Positions 20,710 to 31,004 of a stretch of DNA of 64,000 nucleotides are shown here, in pieces. The notes below the pieces were generated by a model. The model had not been told where the DNA came from and ran no database searches. It saw only the letters and a list, made by a program, of their open reading frames with translations. The stretch's first letter is position 1. Each line of letters starts with the position of its first letter. A program made the position numbers and the translations under genes. The DNA lies in contig OX438751.1 of assembly GCA_949316235.1 (NCBI GenBank), forward strand, positions 5,356,413-5,420,412. Direction: 5' to 3'. Origin of the DNA: Oegoconia quadripuncta (lineage: Eukaryota > Arthropoda > Insecta > Lepidoptera > Autostichidae).

Positions 20710-21653
20710 TTGTCCATGCTTCACGAACAATCATAAACAGCCTTCAGACGGTTCAGGATCAAGTCATGCACTGGACCTCCGGCTGCCCATAGTTCGGGCG
20801 CATAGAATAATTACATAAAGATTTAGACTTTCCCGCAACGTTCGCTCACTAGCTGACGGCTGCATCCATCAGACACTTTGACTGTGCGTCACTCGAAGCC
20901 ACTCGTGGCTTACCACGCCCGCATGCACGAGGCACTTATGCCCTAATATACCGCGTCGACTCAAACTCGCCTTCGCCATGTACCGCGGACCCGGATGATG
21001 CTAACGGCGGCCCTAGCCGCTCTACCTTCTCGCTCAACAAACATAACATTACGTAGACGTCCAAATTCTTTCTGACTTTGTTTAGAACCCCAACAACTGC
21101 CAGCTATAGGCACCTACAGTACATTTTTAAAATTCATGTGAAAATTCTTTGGCTGAATGCATGAGTGCGTCAATAATATATTTTTTAACTTATAATTATA
21201 ATAATTGTAATTGTTTTTTTTTCTCTTCTTGCTCCTTTATTTTTTTTTTTTTTATTAAAAACTGGTTTCGCGTTTGGCTACAATCTCACCTGATGGAAAG
21301 TGACGATGTAGCCGAAGATGTATCACGCGCACCCAGTAAATGCCTATTCACTCTAGACTTGAAGATCCCAAGGTTGTAAGTGTCGGGAAAAACCGACGCG
21401 GGCAGTGAGTTCCATACCTTAGCAGTCCGCATTATAAATGATGAAGCAAAGAGCTTAGTGCGGATGTTCGGTATGTTGACAACATATGGATGGAAACCCC
21501 CCCCCCGCGCCTGGTTGTCCGAAGATGGAAAGGGGACGGTGGAATAAGATCATGCAATTCCATCGCACACTCGCCGAAATGTATCCTGTAAAACACTGAA
21601 AGGCATGCGACCCTACGGCGGTGTTCAAGGCTTTGCAATTTGCCGGTGACCGT
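20710..21653 (+). repeat. Left arm of a large inverted duplication
   Basis: The reverse complement of this 944-bp segment occurs at 25096-26040. By eye I found only about four single-base differences plus a small change in a poly-A/T tract. The outer part (20710-21235) is relatively GC-rich, with no recognised gene. The inner part (21240-21653) is a LINE C-terminal region on the minus strand. The spacer between arms is about 3.4 kb and includes transposon copy 2. Confidence 0.9.
21240..21653 (-). pseudogene. CR1/Jockey-like LINE C-terminal fragment in left arm
   Basis: On the minus strand it encodes SLEHRRRVACLSVFYRIHFG, then after a run of ten G's in another frame IMRTAKVWNSLPASVFP and LGIFKSRVNRHLLGARD. 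This is the standard end of insect CR1/Jockey-like reverse transcriptases. The poly-G run shifts the frame. The fragment is cut abruptly at 21653, whereas the right-arm copy continues further 5'. Confidence 0.8.
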
Positions 21654-22105
21654 TGAGTCATCACCTATGAGTCTTATTGGGAAGTAGAGTGTTTTACTCG
21701 AGTCTAAACAGCCATCATGACACTCGAACTATAGCCGTTTTAGTCCCTTGTTAAATAATCTACTATTCACCGCGTATCTTCGTGTTAAAATCAGATGTGA
21801 CATTCATGTTACACGTCGTGTTAAGTGCAAGCTGAAATGTCGACGAAATTTATAAAATTTAAAAATAATATGATACGATGCAACTGAAAATACTCAAAGT
21901 ACATTTAAATATTAGGTTCGCCTCGCTGACACCACAGTGTTCCTATGTTGGCAGTAACTCAATCGCGTTGCAACTGGAGCAAGATCTATTTCTGTTGGGA
22001 TTCTTTGTATTCCTGAACCCTTTAATAGGGGCCGAAGTACATAATCTTTGATTGTTAGGTACCTACATCAATACAGATTTCTAGGGGCGGGGAATTTATA
22101 CTATA
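21654..22105. other. No gene seen; spacer between left arm and transposon copy 2
   Basis: No coding signal or recognised repeat. Confidence 0.35.
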
Positions 22106-22373
22106 CAGGGCGTCCCAAAGTTATGGGACATGAAGGGGAAGTACCTTAAATATTGTAGATAGTGAATTTTGCTCAAAGAAGACTTTATGTTATTTTTAAA
22201 AGTTAGTAATTCTGCATTCATAGATTTTCTAAAAATTACTTGCTTCGGCTGGGAATCGAACCGACTTAAATGTGAAAAAAAAACACCCTACTTTTATGAT
22301 GCCAATCGAAAGAATAGCTAAAAAATAATAACTCTGCCTAAGTAACATAGTATTTTAAAAGAAAGGAACAACA
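22106..22373 (+). repeat. Left TIR of copy 2
   Basis: Complementary to 23957-24224 over about 268 bp, ending inward at GGAACAAC. One visible mismatch is ATTGTAG here against ATCGTAG implied by the right TIR. It contains GGAATCGAACC at 22252-22262, the complement of a Pol III B box. Confidence 0.9.
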
Positions 22374-22816
22374 TAAAATGATTGAGTCAAATTTCAAGAA
22401 AGTTATTTATTGCCGACGACGTTCGAAAAGTAGCGATATTATCATTCCAAAGATAGCATTGATTATTCGTAAATAAGTACCCACTTCATAAAATAGGTAC
22501 TAACATAGTTTTCCTTATTATAAGTGCACGTGTAGATGAAATGATAAAACTTGTATTTCAATACGTCCTCTGTAAGCTAGACAGAAGGCAAATTAAAAAC
22601 AAAAATAAATAATTTATAATTTGAAAATGGAACAGTTTATGACAGCGTTTGTTTGAATGCATACTTTTTAAGATATTTTAAAAAGAAGTGATATTTTTAA
22701 ATGTTGTTCTTAAATTTGAAAATGGAACAGTATGTGCGAGCGTTTGTTTTTCGGATATTGATCTGTTTAGTCTCAATTCACTTACACAAGTGTTATTGTG
22801 TTAATTTATTGCGAAC

Positions 22817-23878
22817 ATGGCATATCAAGTAAGTTTTGATCTAATGGAAGCATATTTTTTGAACGATAAAGATATCTCTAGAAGTTTGCGGTGGTATGGC
22901 GTAAAATATCCTGATAGACAAATACCGTCTCGTAAAGTTTTGAAAAGGCTTGTGAACAATTTGAAAACTCTGGGACGTTTCGATAAACGCCCAAGAGAAC
23001 CACAGCAAGAAAACCATACGATCAACGACGAAGAACTTGGTATTTTAATTTACTTTTCGGCTTTTCCGAAAGCATCGGTGAGAGAAGGAGAACATGAAAT
23101 TGGAGTTTCAAAAAGTAAAATACACCGTGTATTAAAAAAACACGGTTTTAAGAGTTATGTTGAAGGACGATTGGTTCAAAAATTACTTCCGGGCGATACA
23201 GAAAGGAGAAAAAATTTCTGTCTTGATATCCAGGCACGATTGCTCGAAGATCCAAATTTTTTGGATAATATTATTTGGACAGACGAATCTAACTTTAGCA
23301 ATAACGGTATGTATAACCGCAACAATAATCGTATTTGGTCTAAAGAAAATCCCCTACGAGTGACTGAAACTAATAACCAAGTGCGTTTTTCACTCAACTG
23401 TTGGTGCGGACTTTTAAAAAACCGGGTTTTCTTAATCCATTTTTACCAAGGAACCTTGAACACAGAAAAGTATTTAGGAATACTTCAAATTTTAAGGGAT
23501 AAGATAAGAAACCATTCCGCGGCGGAGCAAGAAAACTTAATTTTCCAACAAGATGGAGCTCCGGCTCATAATAGTCGGAGAGCAGCAGATTTTCTAAATG
23601 AATGTTTTCCTACATGGATTGGTACAAATGGACCGATTAGATGGCCGGCCAGATCCCCGGACCTCACACCATTAGATTTCTTCTTTTGGGGATACGTGAA
23701 AGATATGCTATACAAAAAGCGATACGAGAACGTAGGCGAGTTGCAAACAGAATTGTGCCATATCACATCGAGTGTTCACCATAAAATGATTAGAAAATCA
23801 ACAGGCAGCGGGCTCATTAAAAGATTGGCGATTTGCGTAAGACAAGAGGGATCACATTTTGAGCATTTAATTAATTAA
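22817..23878 (+). CDS. Tc1/mariner-superfamily transposase (353 aa), copy 2
   Basis: Same protein as at 257-1318, with an uninterrupted frame. N-terminal DUF4817-like helix-turn-helix (residues 5-60), second helix-turn-helix (about 85-115), then the catalytic core with D156 (WTDES), D246 (QQDGAPAH) and D287 (PDLTPLD). The spacing of 40 residues between the last two acids is unusual for classic mariner or Tc1 and fits one of the minor DDxD groups. It is the only gene of a complete element with both TIRs, so it is the best candidate for an active source. The basic residues near the N-terminus fit DNA binding in the nucleus. Confidence 0.94.
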   Translation: MAYQVSFDLMEAYFLNDKDISRSLRWYGVKYPDRQIPSRKVLKRLVNNLKTLGRFDKRPREPQQENHTINDEELGILIYFSAFPKASVREGEHEIGVSKSKIHRVLKKHGFKSYVEGRLVQKLLPGDTERRKNFCLDIQARLLEDPNFLDNIIWTDESNFSNNGMYNRNNNRIWSKENPLRVTETNNQVRFSLNCWCGLLKNRVFLIHFYQGTLNTEKYLGILQILRDKIRNHSAAEQENLIFQQDGAPAHNSRRAADFLNECFPTWIGTNGPIRWPARSPDLTPLDFFFWGYVKDMLYKKRYENVGELQTELCHITSSVHHKMIRKSTGSGLIKRLAICVRQEGSHFEHLIN

Positions 23879-23956
23879 TTTACAAAAAAATACCTACTTA
23901 ATTGACTACGGCAGTTTCATGTATGTTTTTTATTTGATTAAAATGATTAATTTCAC

Positions 23957-24224
23957 GTTGTTCCTTTCTTTTAAAATACTATGTTACTTAGGCAGAGTTA
24001 TTATTTTTTAGCTATTCTTTCGATTGGCATCATAAAAGTAGGGTGTTTTTTTTTTCACATTTGAGTCGGTTCGATTCCCAGCCGAAGCAAATAATTTTTA
24101 GAAAATCTATGAATGCAGAATTACTAACTTTTAAAAATAACATAAAGTCTTCTTTGAGCAAAATTCACTATCTACGATATTTAAGGTACTTCCCCTTCAT
24201 GTCCCATAACTTTGGGACGCCCTG
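23957..24224 (-). repeat. Right TIR of copy 2
   Basis: Partner of 22106-22373. Contains the B-box-like GGTTCGATTCC at 24068-24078. Confidence 0.9.
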
Positions 24225-24984
24225 TATATAGATTTCTCACTCCTTCCTTGAGACACACCGAACTACTTTATTTTTCTTTTCCTGATTGATATCGTCATAC
24301 TACTCGTTTAAATAAATGTTTTGAAATATATTGTTTTTAATTTAAAGATAGCCAAAGAGAGCAAAGTTTTATTTATTTTCCCTTTATTTTCAAGAAGATA
24401 AATACAAAAATCCTGGAAGATAAGTACATTAACAACTCGACCGCTTCAACTCCTGAAGAACCCTCTATAAACACAGAATTAACCATTTAAGTAGGTATAT
24501 GATATACGATTAGTGGCCATTGACACACGATGCTGCGACAGCAGATAATATTCAACCGGCGAGTGAACGTTAAATCAACTTTTGCAGCTATAGTGCTGCT
24601 CTTTAGTATACACTGTGACGTCAATGGCAAAGTGCGAAAATATGTAACCGGTGCGAACTGGTTTATTTTCAGTTTCTGGGACAGTTATCCGTTCGGAAAC
24701 GGACGGTTGATCTATTTAAAAATGGAAAAAGTTTCTGGGATGTTTCGAACGAATACGAAACGTTAAAAATAAATTGATTTATCTTTAGAATTTTTATTTA
24801 GGTATGTATATTTTATTGAGATTTAGAACATTGTGGGGTAATCATATCTCTGTGTATTCTTATATATTATACATAATTTGCGCTTAGCTTGAGCCTAATG
24901 AACTATTTTCACATGGAAAGACATTTAACAAATTGTTTGCTTTATTTTTCAAAATCCTTCAACTTACCTTTATCTTTATAAGTC
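24225..24984. other. No gene seen; spacer DNA
   Basis: A 78-codon frame at 24530-24766 has a hydrophobic stretch (AAIVLLFSIH) but no other support. The rest is AT-rich. Confidence 0.35.
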
Positions 24985-25500
24985 TCTAATTAGATGTCAA
25001 TTAGAATATGCAACCTGTATCTGGAATCCCTTTTACAATAGATACAGCGATTCATTAATCTGAGAAACTTGCGTTGTACACGTTCGAGTTCATTCACGGT
25101 CACCGGCAAATTGCAAAGCCTTGAACACCGCCGTAGGGTCGCATGCCTTTCAGTGTTTTACAGGATACATTTCGGCGAGTGTGCGATGGAATTGCATGAT
25201 CTTATTCCACCGTCCCCTTTCCATCTTCGGACAACCAGGCGCGGGGGGGGGGTTTCCATCCATATGTTGTCAACATACCGAACATCCGCACTAAGCTCTT
25301 TGCTTCATCATTTATAATGCGGACTGCTAAGGTATGGAACTCACTGCCCGCGTCGGTTTTTCCCGACACTTACAACCTTGGGATCTTCAAGTCTAGAGTG
25401 AATAGGCATTTACTGGGTGCGCGTGATACATCTTCGGCTACATCGTCACTTTCCATCAGGTGAGATTGTAGCCAAACGCGAACCCAGTTTTTAATAAAAA
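24985..25500 (+). pseudogene. CR1/Jockey-like LINE C-terminal fragment reaching into right arm
   Basis: It begins SQLEYATCIWNPFYNRYSDS, continues after damage with KLQSLEHRRRVACLSVFYRI, then after the poly-G run with IMRTAKVWNSLPASVFPDTY and ends FKSRVNRHLLGARD...SLSIR, stop near 25465. The portion 24985-25095 has no counterpart in the left arm, so the right arm looks like the older copy. The protein is broken by frameshifts. Confidence 0.8.
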
Positions 25501-26040
25501 AAAAAATAAATAAAGGAGCAAGAAGAGAAAAAAAAACAATTACAATTATTATAATTATAAGTTAAAAAATATATTATTGACGCACTCATGCATTCAGCCA
25601 AAGAATTTTCACATGAATTTTAAAAATGTACTGTAGGTGCCTATAGCTGGCAGTTGTTGGGGTTCTAAACAAAGTCAGAAAGAATTTGGACGTCTACGTA
25701 ATGTTATGTTTGTTGAGCGAGAAGGTAGAGCGGCTAGGGCCGCCGTTAGCATCATCCGGGTCCGCGGTACATGGCGAAGGCGAGTTTGAGTCGACGCGGT
25801 ATATTAGGGCATAAGTGCCTCGTGCATGCGGGCGTGGTAAGCCACGAGTGGCTCCGAGTGACGCACAGTCAAAGTGTCTGATGGATGCAGCCGTCAGCTA
25901 GTGAGCGAACGTTGCGGGAAAGTCTAAATCTTTATGTAATTATTCTATGCGCCCGAACTATGGGCAGCCGGAGGTCCAGTGCATGAATTGATTCTGAACC
26001 GTCTGAAGGCTGTTTATGATTGTTCGTGAAGCATGGACAA
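25096..26040 (-). repeat. Right arm of the large inverted duplication
   Basis: Reverse complement of 20710-21653. Differences seen include GGCTCCGAGTG here against the left-arm equivalent GGCTTCGAGTG, two changes in the GAATTGATTCTGAACC region, and a slightly different poly-A tract near 25495. The outer boundary is at GCATGGACAA; beyond it the two flanks differ at once. Confidence 0.9.
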
Positions 26041-26217
26041 AAGCTCGCGTAGGTACATACGTCAACGGATACAAGTTTTAGTGTCACCTTATTTCTAAGG
26101 GGCATTACAACTCGTTGAGAATGGGGTGCGCAACTGAGCACGCGTTTGATGTAGCAGGCGAAGATCCTATCAAAATTACACCGTAACACCAGTCGAACGT
26201 ACATAAACATTCTTGAG
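26041..26217. other. No gene seen
   Basis: Short unique-looking interval after the inverted duplication. Confidence 0.3.
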
Positions 26218-26490
26218 TCATACACATATATATTTAACAGAAAGGATATCGCATTGATATTTTACTCGACTGGCCCAGAAAGGTAAAGGAGAAGAGAGGC
26301 CTGTTGGCCACAGTTGAGAACCGAAGGGCAAAAATGATAGGTCACTTGATACGACATGATATATTTTTAAGAACATTATTGATGGAAATATTGAAGGAAA
26401 GAGAGGCGCAATTACTTTGACCAAGTGATAAAGGTAAAGAGTCGTGTAAGAGGTAAAAGCAGAGAATCGAAGAAGAAAAAGGCTAAGAAA
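26218..26490 (+). mobile_element. LINE C-terminal fragment (relative of 45.1 and 63.5 kb scraps)
   Basis: The plus strand reads ENRRAKMIGHLIRHDIFLRT, then NIEGKRGAIT and, frame-shifted, FDQV. This is the RRATWIGHILRRE...IEGKIEGKRGRGRPRR type of C-terminus of insect LINEs. Several frameshifts are present. Confidence 0.7.
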
Positions 26491-26954
26491 GGAGGATAAT
26501 GTTTTTGATTTATATCGTTATCTGACTGTTATGGACCGCAACATTACCTATAAAACAATGAAAATTCGACCCGTGAAGTTCTAATGGTTGCTCATTCCTG
26601 ACTCTAAACGCCGCAAAACGAACAAACCAAGCATAATAATCTCAATTCAACCTCCGTAAATATTATATGAGATGAAAGCTTTGTAAGAGGCAAATCTGAT
26701 TATGAAAGATTAGTCAATGTTTCAGAGATTTACATACTTGCTTCATTATTCATAAGTGCGTGAGAGCATTCGAACTGACAAAGCGGCTTTGTGTCGTCTT
26801 TACGTTCGTGGGAGAACCTTTGAAGGGCCAGTTCAGGCATATTTAACGTCTGTATATATCACTTAGTCACGTATATACTTAAGTACCTATAAATGCGCTG
26901 TCTCATCACAGTTATGGGATTCCCAAGAGTTGAGTATAAATAAATAAAAATATA
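26491..26954. other. No gene seen
   Basis: AT-rich, with no recognisable element. Confidence 0.35.
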
Positions 26955-27177
26955 TCTAACTAATATTATAAATGCGAAAGTTTGGATGTTTGTTTGTTGC
27001 TCAATCACGTCGAAACTAATGAACGTATTTGGATTCAATTTGGTATATAGGTAGAACATACCCTGGATTAAGACATAGGATATGTTTCATCCCGATAAAG
27101 GGAGTAGTTTCCGCGGTATAAATAAATTTCCGCAATAAAGTTGTTCCACGCAAGCGAAGCCGCGGACGGAAAGATAG
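26955..27177 (+). mobile_element. Short non-autonomous Helitron (Lep1-like)
   Basis: Starts TCTAACTAATATTATAAATG after an A, and ends GCCGCGGACGGAAAGATAG before a T; the CTAG end has decayed to ATAG. The ends CACGCAAGCGAAGCCGCGGA form the expected 3' hairpin region. Confidence 0.75.
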
Positions 27178-27439
27178 TTTTTATATAGTAGATATTAACT
27201 AGAACAAAGTTGAGTTGAAAGGGTAGATTTAGGCAAGCAGCTGATTTTCAGTCAGCCCCGGCAGTGTAGTTGCTGCCACCAAAGCAAGTATTTAAGGCAG
27301 TTACATGTAGTATAACTAAATGAACACTCGATTTCATTACATTTCTGAAAATATCCAGAATTTAATAATAATATTTTAATGAAATCTATTCCTTCCTATT
27401 CTATTGGAATCTAAAGGTGATATAACTTAAGTAAAGTAC
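27178..27439. other. No gene seen
   Basis: No recognisable signal. Confidence 0.3.
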
Positions 27440-27905
27440 ATATGCTCATGCATGCTTCCTGTTCGGGCAGGCACTATTGATTTCCACTTGCAACGATCCT
27501 GACACACTACTTTTGCTTCTACCACTCTCATCAAATGCTTCATACACGCTCCTCGGTTGGCGGTTGACCGCACCTGACCTATGTGAGTATGTCAGTCACT
27601 TGATTGACGTACGTCCTTCTTGGTCGACCTTTACCGACCTTTCCATTCGCGTTTTCGTTATATTTTCCTGCTTTCGCTCTCCTTTCAATATCTTTCTCAC
27701 ATTTGCCGTCTATAGTAAACATACTTCCCAAATATACAAATTCTTTCACCTGTTCAACTTTTACCCCATCTATCATAACATTACATTCAGACATCTTATC
27801 TTCCCTTTCAACAACCATAATCATAACCTTCGTCTCACATTTACTTTCATTCTTTTCATTTTAAATTCTACATCCATAAGAGTCAACATGCTCTGTAGGT
27901 ATGGT
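27440..27905 (-). pseudogene. LINE reverse transcriptase C-terminal fragment, minus strand
   Basis: On the minus strand it reads MIMVVEREDKMSECNVMIDG, then VKEFVYLGSMFTIDGKCEKD, then KGRPRRTYVNQVTDIL, VRSTANRGACMKHLMRVVEA and CKWKSIVPA. The first part is the EFVYLGS region after the reverse-transcriptase core; the rest is the conserved C-terminus. The 70 or so residues expected between ERRAKAGK and GRPRR are missing, so there is an internal deletion. A frameshift follows at about 27590. Confidence 0.8.
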
Positions 27906-28633
27906 GATCTATGATAAATTAGCCCAAAGGTCCGCAGAATAGTACAAAGACACCATAAGCAACGTTGCATTGTCCTCAGATGATCAGACTTTACTCATGC
28001 TGTGGTCTCTTAGAACAAATACTCCCGTCCCAATAGAGACTAGCGCCACCTAGCCGCCATATGTCATAACTTGTTTATACCATGATTACCATGTAAAATA
28101 TTTAAAGTCTATATTTTCTCAAAAACAAATAAACTATATGTACCTAAGTATATTTAAAGTGATTTTTTTCTTGCCTAGTTATTAAATTTTCATATTTGAG
28201 ATAGCATTAGGTTTTGTGAAAGTAAAACACGTAAAGTAATGATGATTTGGCAACACTGAGAAAAATGTCGGCTGTCGTTGGATGTGTACGCGCATTTTTT
28301 TCACTTTCCATTTTCTCTGAAAATTTAAAGTATTTCCCGTGTGATTTGGTGATTGTGATGTGCATTTGCTCCTAATGGTGTGAGTTTAGGGTCACGGTGT
28401 AGCCTTCGGGGCGGGTTTTGGTTGCTCCACCTTTAGTCGAGATTGTATGTGAGATAGGACTCTGTGAGACAGGACTCCCAAGTGTATTTTTGTCTTTTTC
28501 CTTATGTTTTTGTTTGGTATTAATTTTATTCCCACGGTTATATATGATGATAGTTATTGTTTGCTTTTCTTAAATAAAATTTGTGTGTTAAATCGTGTTT
28601 TATTGTATACCGATACCTAACTAGATTATATGT
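27906..28633. other. No gene seen
   Basis: No open frame with support. AATAAAATTTGTGTG near 28573 could be a poly-A signal, without an associated gene. Confidence 0.35.
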
Positions 28634-28733
28634 GTAGTTACTTCGGAGGTTTATTTTCGATGACAGCATTGAAATTTTGATGAAACAATTGAAATTTCAA
28701 TGTTTCATTGAAAATAAATCTCTGAAGTAACTA
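28634..28733. repeat. Foldback hairpin with ~44-bp arms
   Basis: TAGTTACTTCGGAGGTTTAT and CATTGAAATTT on the left pair with AAATTTCAATG and ATAAATCTCTGAAGTAACTA on the right, with few mismatches and a loop of about 12 nt (TGATGAAACAAT). It may be a small MITE. Confidence 0.75.
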
Positions 28734-29680
28734 TCAAGTTGCCAGGCTTAGGTAGGTACGGCTAGGTTTCATGACCTTGACGAGGTTAGTTACACATCAT
28801 TGCGGATAGATGGCGCTGTGAACCCGAGTCGCTTGCAAACGCCAACATACCCGTCTATCTCCGTATATACATTGTAGTCTTTGACTTTACTAACGTAAAA
28901 TTTCAACAACACCGGAAAAAGTGGGTAGATAGATAAGAAATCGTGGAACTCCTGTTACACACATATATTAGGTTCCAATTTAATTGAATAAAATATACCT
29001 ATTAGACAAAAAAAAATAACAACAGGATACACTAGACTACCTATGAGTGTGCTACAGCCGTAGTGTATATAATTTAGTCAAACACTGCTTTTATAAACCA
29101 CGAGTCTACTTTAACTTGTAAGATTTCATCCAAACGTACAAAAATAAACAAGGCAAGTTAAATAAACGTTGGTAAAAATTGAAGATTCAGGTACGTATAC
29201 CAAGTATCACGAACCTGTCAAACAGAACGATAACTTCTACGTTTGACTATGGAAAAATAACGAACAAGCAACAAAAGCGGCGTGCTGGTAACATTTGAAA
29301 TAAAAAGAATCGCAGGCTGCTCCCAATTCCGTATATACCGGCTCCTTTCGCCGAATAGAAAAATCAGAAAATGAAAAAGTTGAAATATCACACCGCTCTT
29401 TACGGTCTGCAAATCGCTAATGGCATAAAACTATTGAAACATGTTTTTACATTTATTAGGGATGTAAAAGCTACAAAAAGTGCCACTAACCAGTCGGGAT
29501 CCGTAGGGCTACTATGAGTTTACGGAAACTATTCCCATTATCGAACTCTATCGGTAACGCTCCTCGGTCCCGCTGCGAGTAACAGTGACAGAGCTATAGT
29601 TTACTATAACGAGAGCAGTTTGCGCGAGCTCATAATAAACCCACCGGTTTCACGACTCAAAGAACATCGTCAGAAGATTT
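28734..29680. other. No gene seen
   Basis: No recognisable repeat or coding signal. Confidence 0.35.
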
Positions 29681-29952
29681 GACGACATGTTTGGTTTAGT
29701 GATTAGGTAGAAACTCTGACCACTATACCAAAAGTCGCGGGTTCGAATCTCGCTAGGGGCCTATGTTTGTATAATGACTATACATGTGTAAAAGAGTTAT
29801 GGACGTTTTCATTTATAATAAGTAGGTAGGTAAGTATTTATTTACAAAAAAAAATGTATTTATGTTACCAACCATCTGATATCCACAACACAAGCCTATA
29901 GTTGCTTAATGTGGAACTAGATGGCATTGTATGTCCAAGAATATTTATTTAT
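29681..29952 (+). mobile_element. SINE-A copy, full length
   Basis: Starts GACGACATGTTTGGTTTAGT, has B box GGTTCGAATCTC, the GTATAATGACTATACATGTG segment, the CAACACAAGCCTATAGTTGC block and a TATTTATTTATT tail. The A box region has an insertion (GATTAGGTAGAAAC). Confidence 0.85.
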
Positions 29953-30239
29953 TTATTATTTATCCTGCTCAGGTCATATATTGCCTTCACAACGAGGTTA
30001 GGCCTGTTCTTATGACGATGGATGATAAACAAGATTCTTGGATTTGAGTATACAGGGTGGAAACAAAACGTGTACTCTACGATTTTTTTTTTTGGGTATT
30101 CTGAAATTGGAAGAAAACAAAATGATATAGGTGCTCTCTTAAAAAAGAAACATGATAAACAAAGTTTGGGCAAACGAATTTAGCCTTAAATAAGATGAAT
30201 CAAAATTACGGATAAATATCTCTTATAATCCCGCGAAGA
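29953..30239. other. No gene seen
   Basis: TATACAGGGTGGAAACAAAA at 30050 resembles the end of a TA-type MITE, but no partner end was found. Confidence 0.35.
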
Positions 30240-30575
30240 GGGTCGGTGGATCAGCGGTTAAGACGCGGTGGATCAGCGGTTAAGACACGGTCTCCCAATT
30301 TGGGAGATCCGGGTTTGATTCCCAGGCAGGCCATGTAGCAATGAGTTTTTAAATTTAATTTAATTACTTATGTGCATTTATCCGACTGCTCTTAAAACGA
30401 TGAAGGAAAACATCGTGAGGGAACCTGCATTTTCCGCGCCAAATACATGCGAAGTCCACAACCCGCATTGGGCCAGCGTGGTGGACAACGGCACATAATC
30501 CCTCATTACACGAGGCAAGGCCTATATCCATGCAGTGGGATTTTTACGGGCTGACGATGATGATCTCTTATAATA
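30240..30575 (+). mobile_element. SINE-D copy with duplicated A-box region
   Basis: tRNA-derived SINE with B box GGTTTGATTCC, the ATGAGTTTTTAAATTTAATT body, AAAACATCGTGAGGGAACCT and CTATATCCATGCAGTGGGAT, ending GGGCTGACGATGATGATC. The 22-bp unit CGGTGGATCAGCGGTTAAGA+C+G/A occurs twice in tandem (30244-30265, 30266-30287), duplicating the A box. The GATGAT tail resembles the RTE-like LINE tails in this window. Confidence 0.85.
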
Positions 30576-30661
30576 AGAAATTATAGCCTGTATACACATA
30601 CTATTTTCATCCTGCAAAGACGTGTTACTAAAGGGTATTATTATTCATATGATAGGAAACG
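30576..30661. other. No gene seen
   Basis: Short interval without signal. Confidence 0.3.
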
Positions 30662-30850
30662 TAACTGGCTAGCTACCACCATCTTATCTAAATCTGCCGC
30701 CAAGCAGCAATGTTAATAGCATTGTTGTGTTCCGGTTGTCAGAGATAAGATAGCCAGTCCCCCAAATGTGTTGGGGTTTTCGGGTCAGTACGCTTCCACC
30801 TTCGACCTCATCTTCACTTAACATCAAGTACGAACCCGTCGTGCATAAAA
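30662..30850 (+). mobile_element. SINE-C copy, 5'-truncated
   Basis: Starts at CTGGCTAGCTACCACCATCT and runs to CATCAAGTACGAACCCGTCG and poly-A; the short CAGGTGTGATTGAGGT block before AAGTACG is deleted. Confidence 0.85.
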
Positions 30851-31004
30851 AAACATAAAAAAATTCTCATACTTCACTGATGATAGAAACTGAAACTACT
30901 TTTCAGTACTTTACTGACAAAGGTGTAGTTTTTATACACTAATAGGTATTAAATTTCATAATAACTATAAATTTAAAATTTGGTATACCCCTGACAACAT
31001 TGAT

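Larger units (their letters stand above)
22106..24224 (+). mobile_element. Tc1/mariner-type DNA transposon, copy 2 (complete)
   Basis: Complete element of about 2.12 kb. It begins CAGGGCGTCCCAAAG and ends CTTTGGGACGCCCTG, with TA or TATA on both sides. Long TIRs of about 268 bp frame a non-coding leader, one transposase gene and a short 3' region. It lies in the spacer of the inverted duplication. Its near-identity to copies 1 and 3 suggests recent movement. Confidence 0.95.

Noticed and set aside
24530..24766. 78-codon frame with a hydrophobic segment, possible signal peptide
   Set aside because: A single hydrophobic stretch in AT-rich spacer DNA is not enough; no conserved motif, no exon signals.
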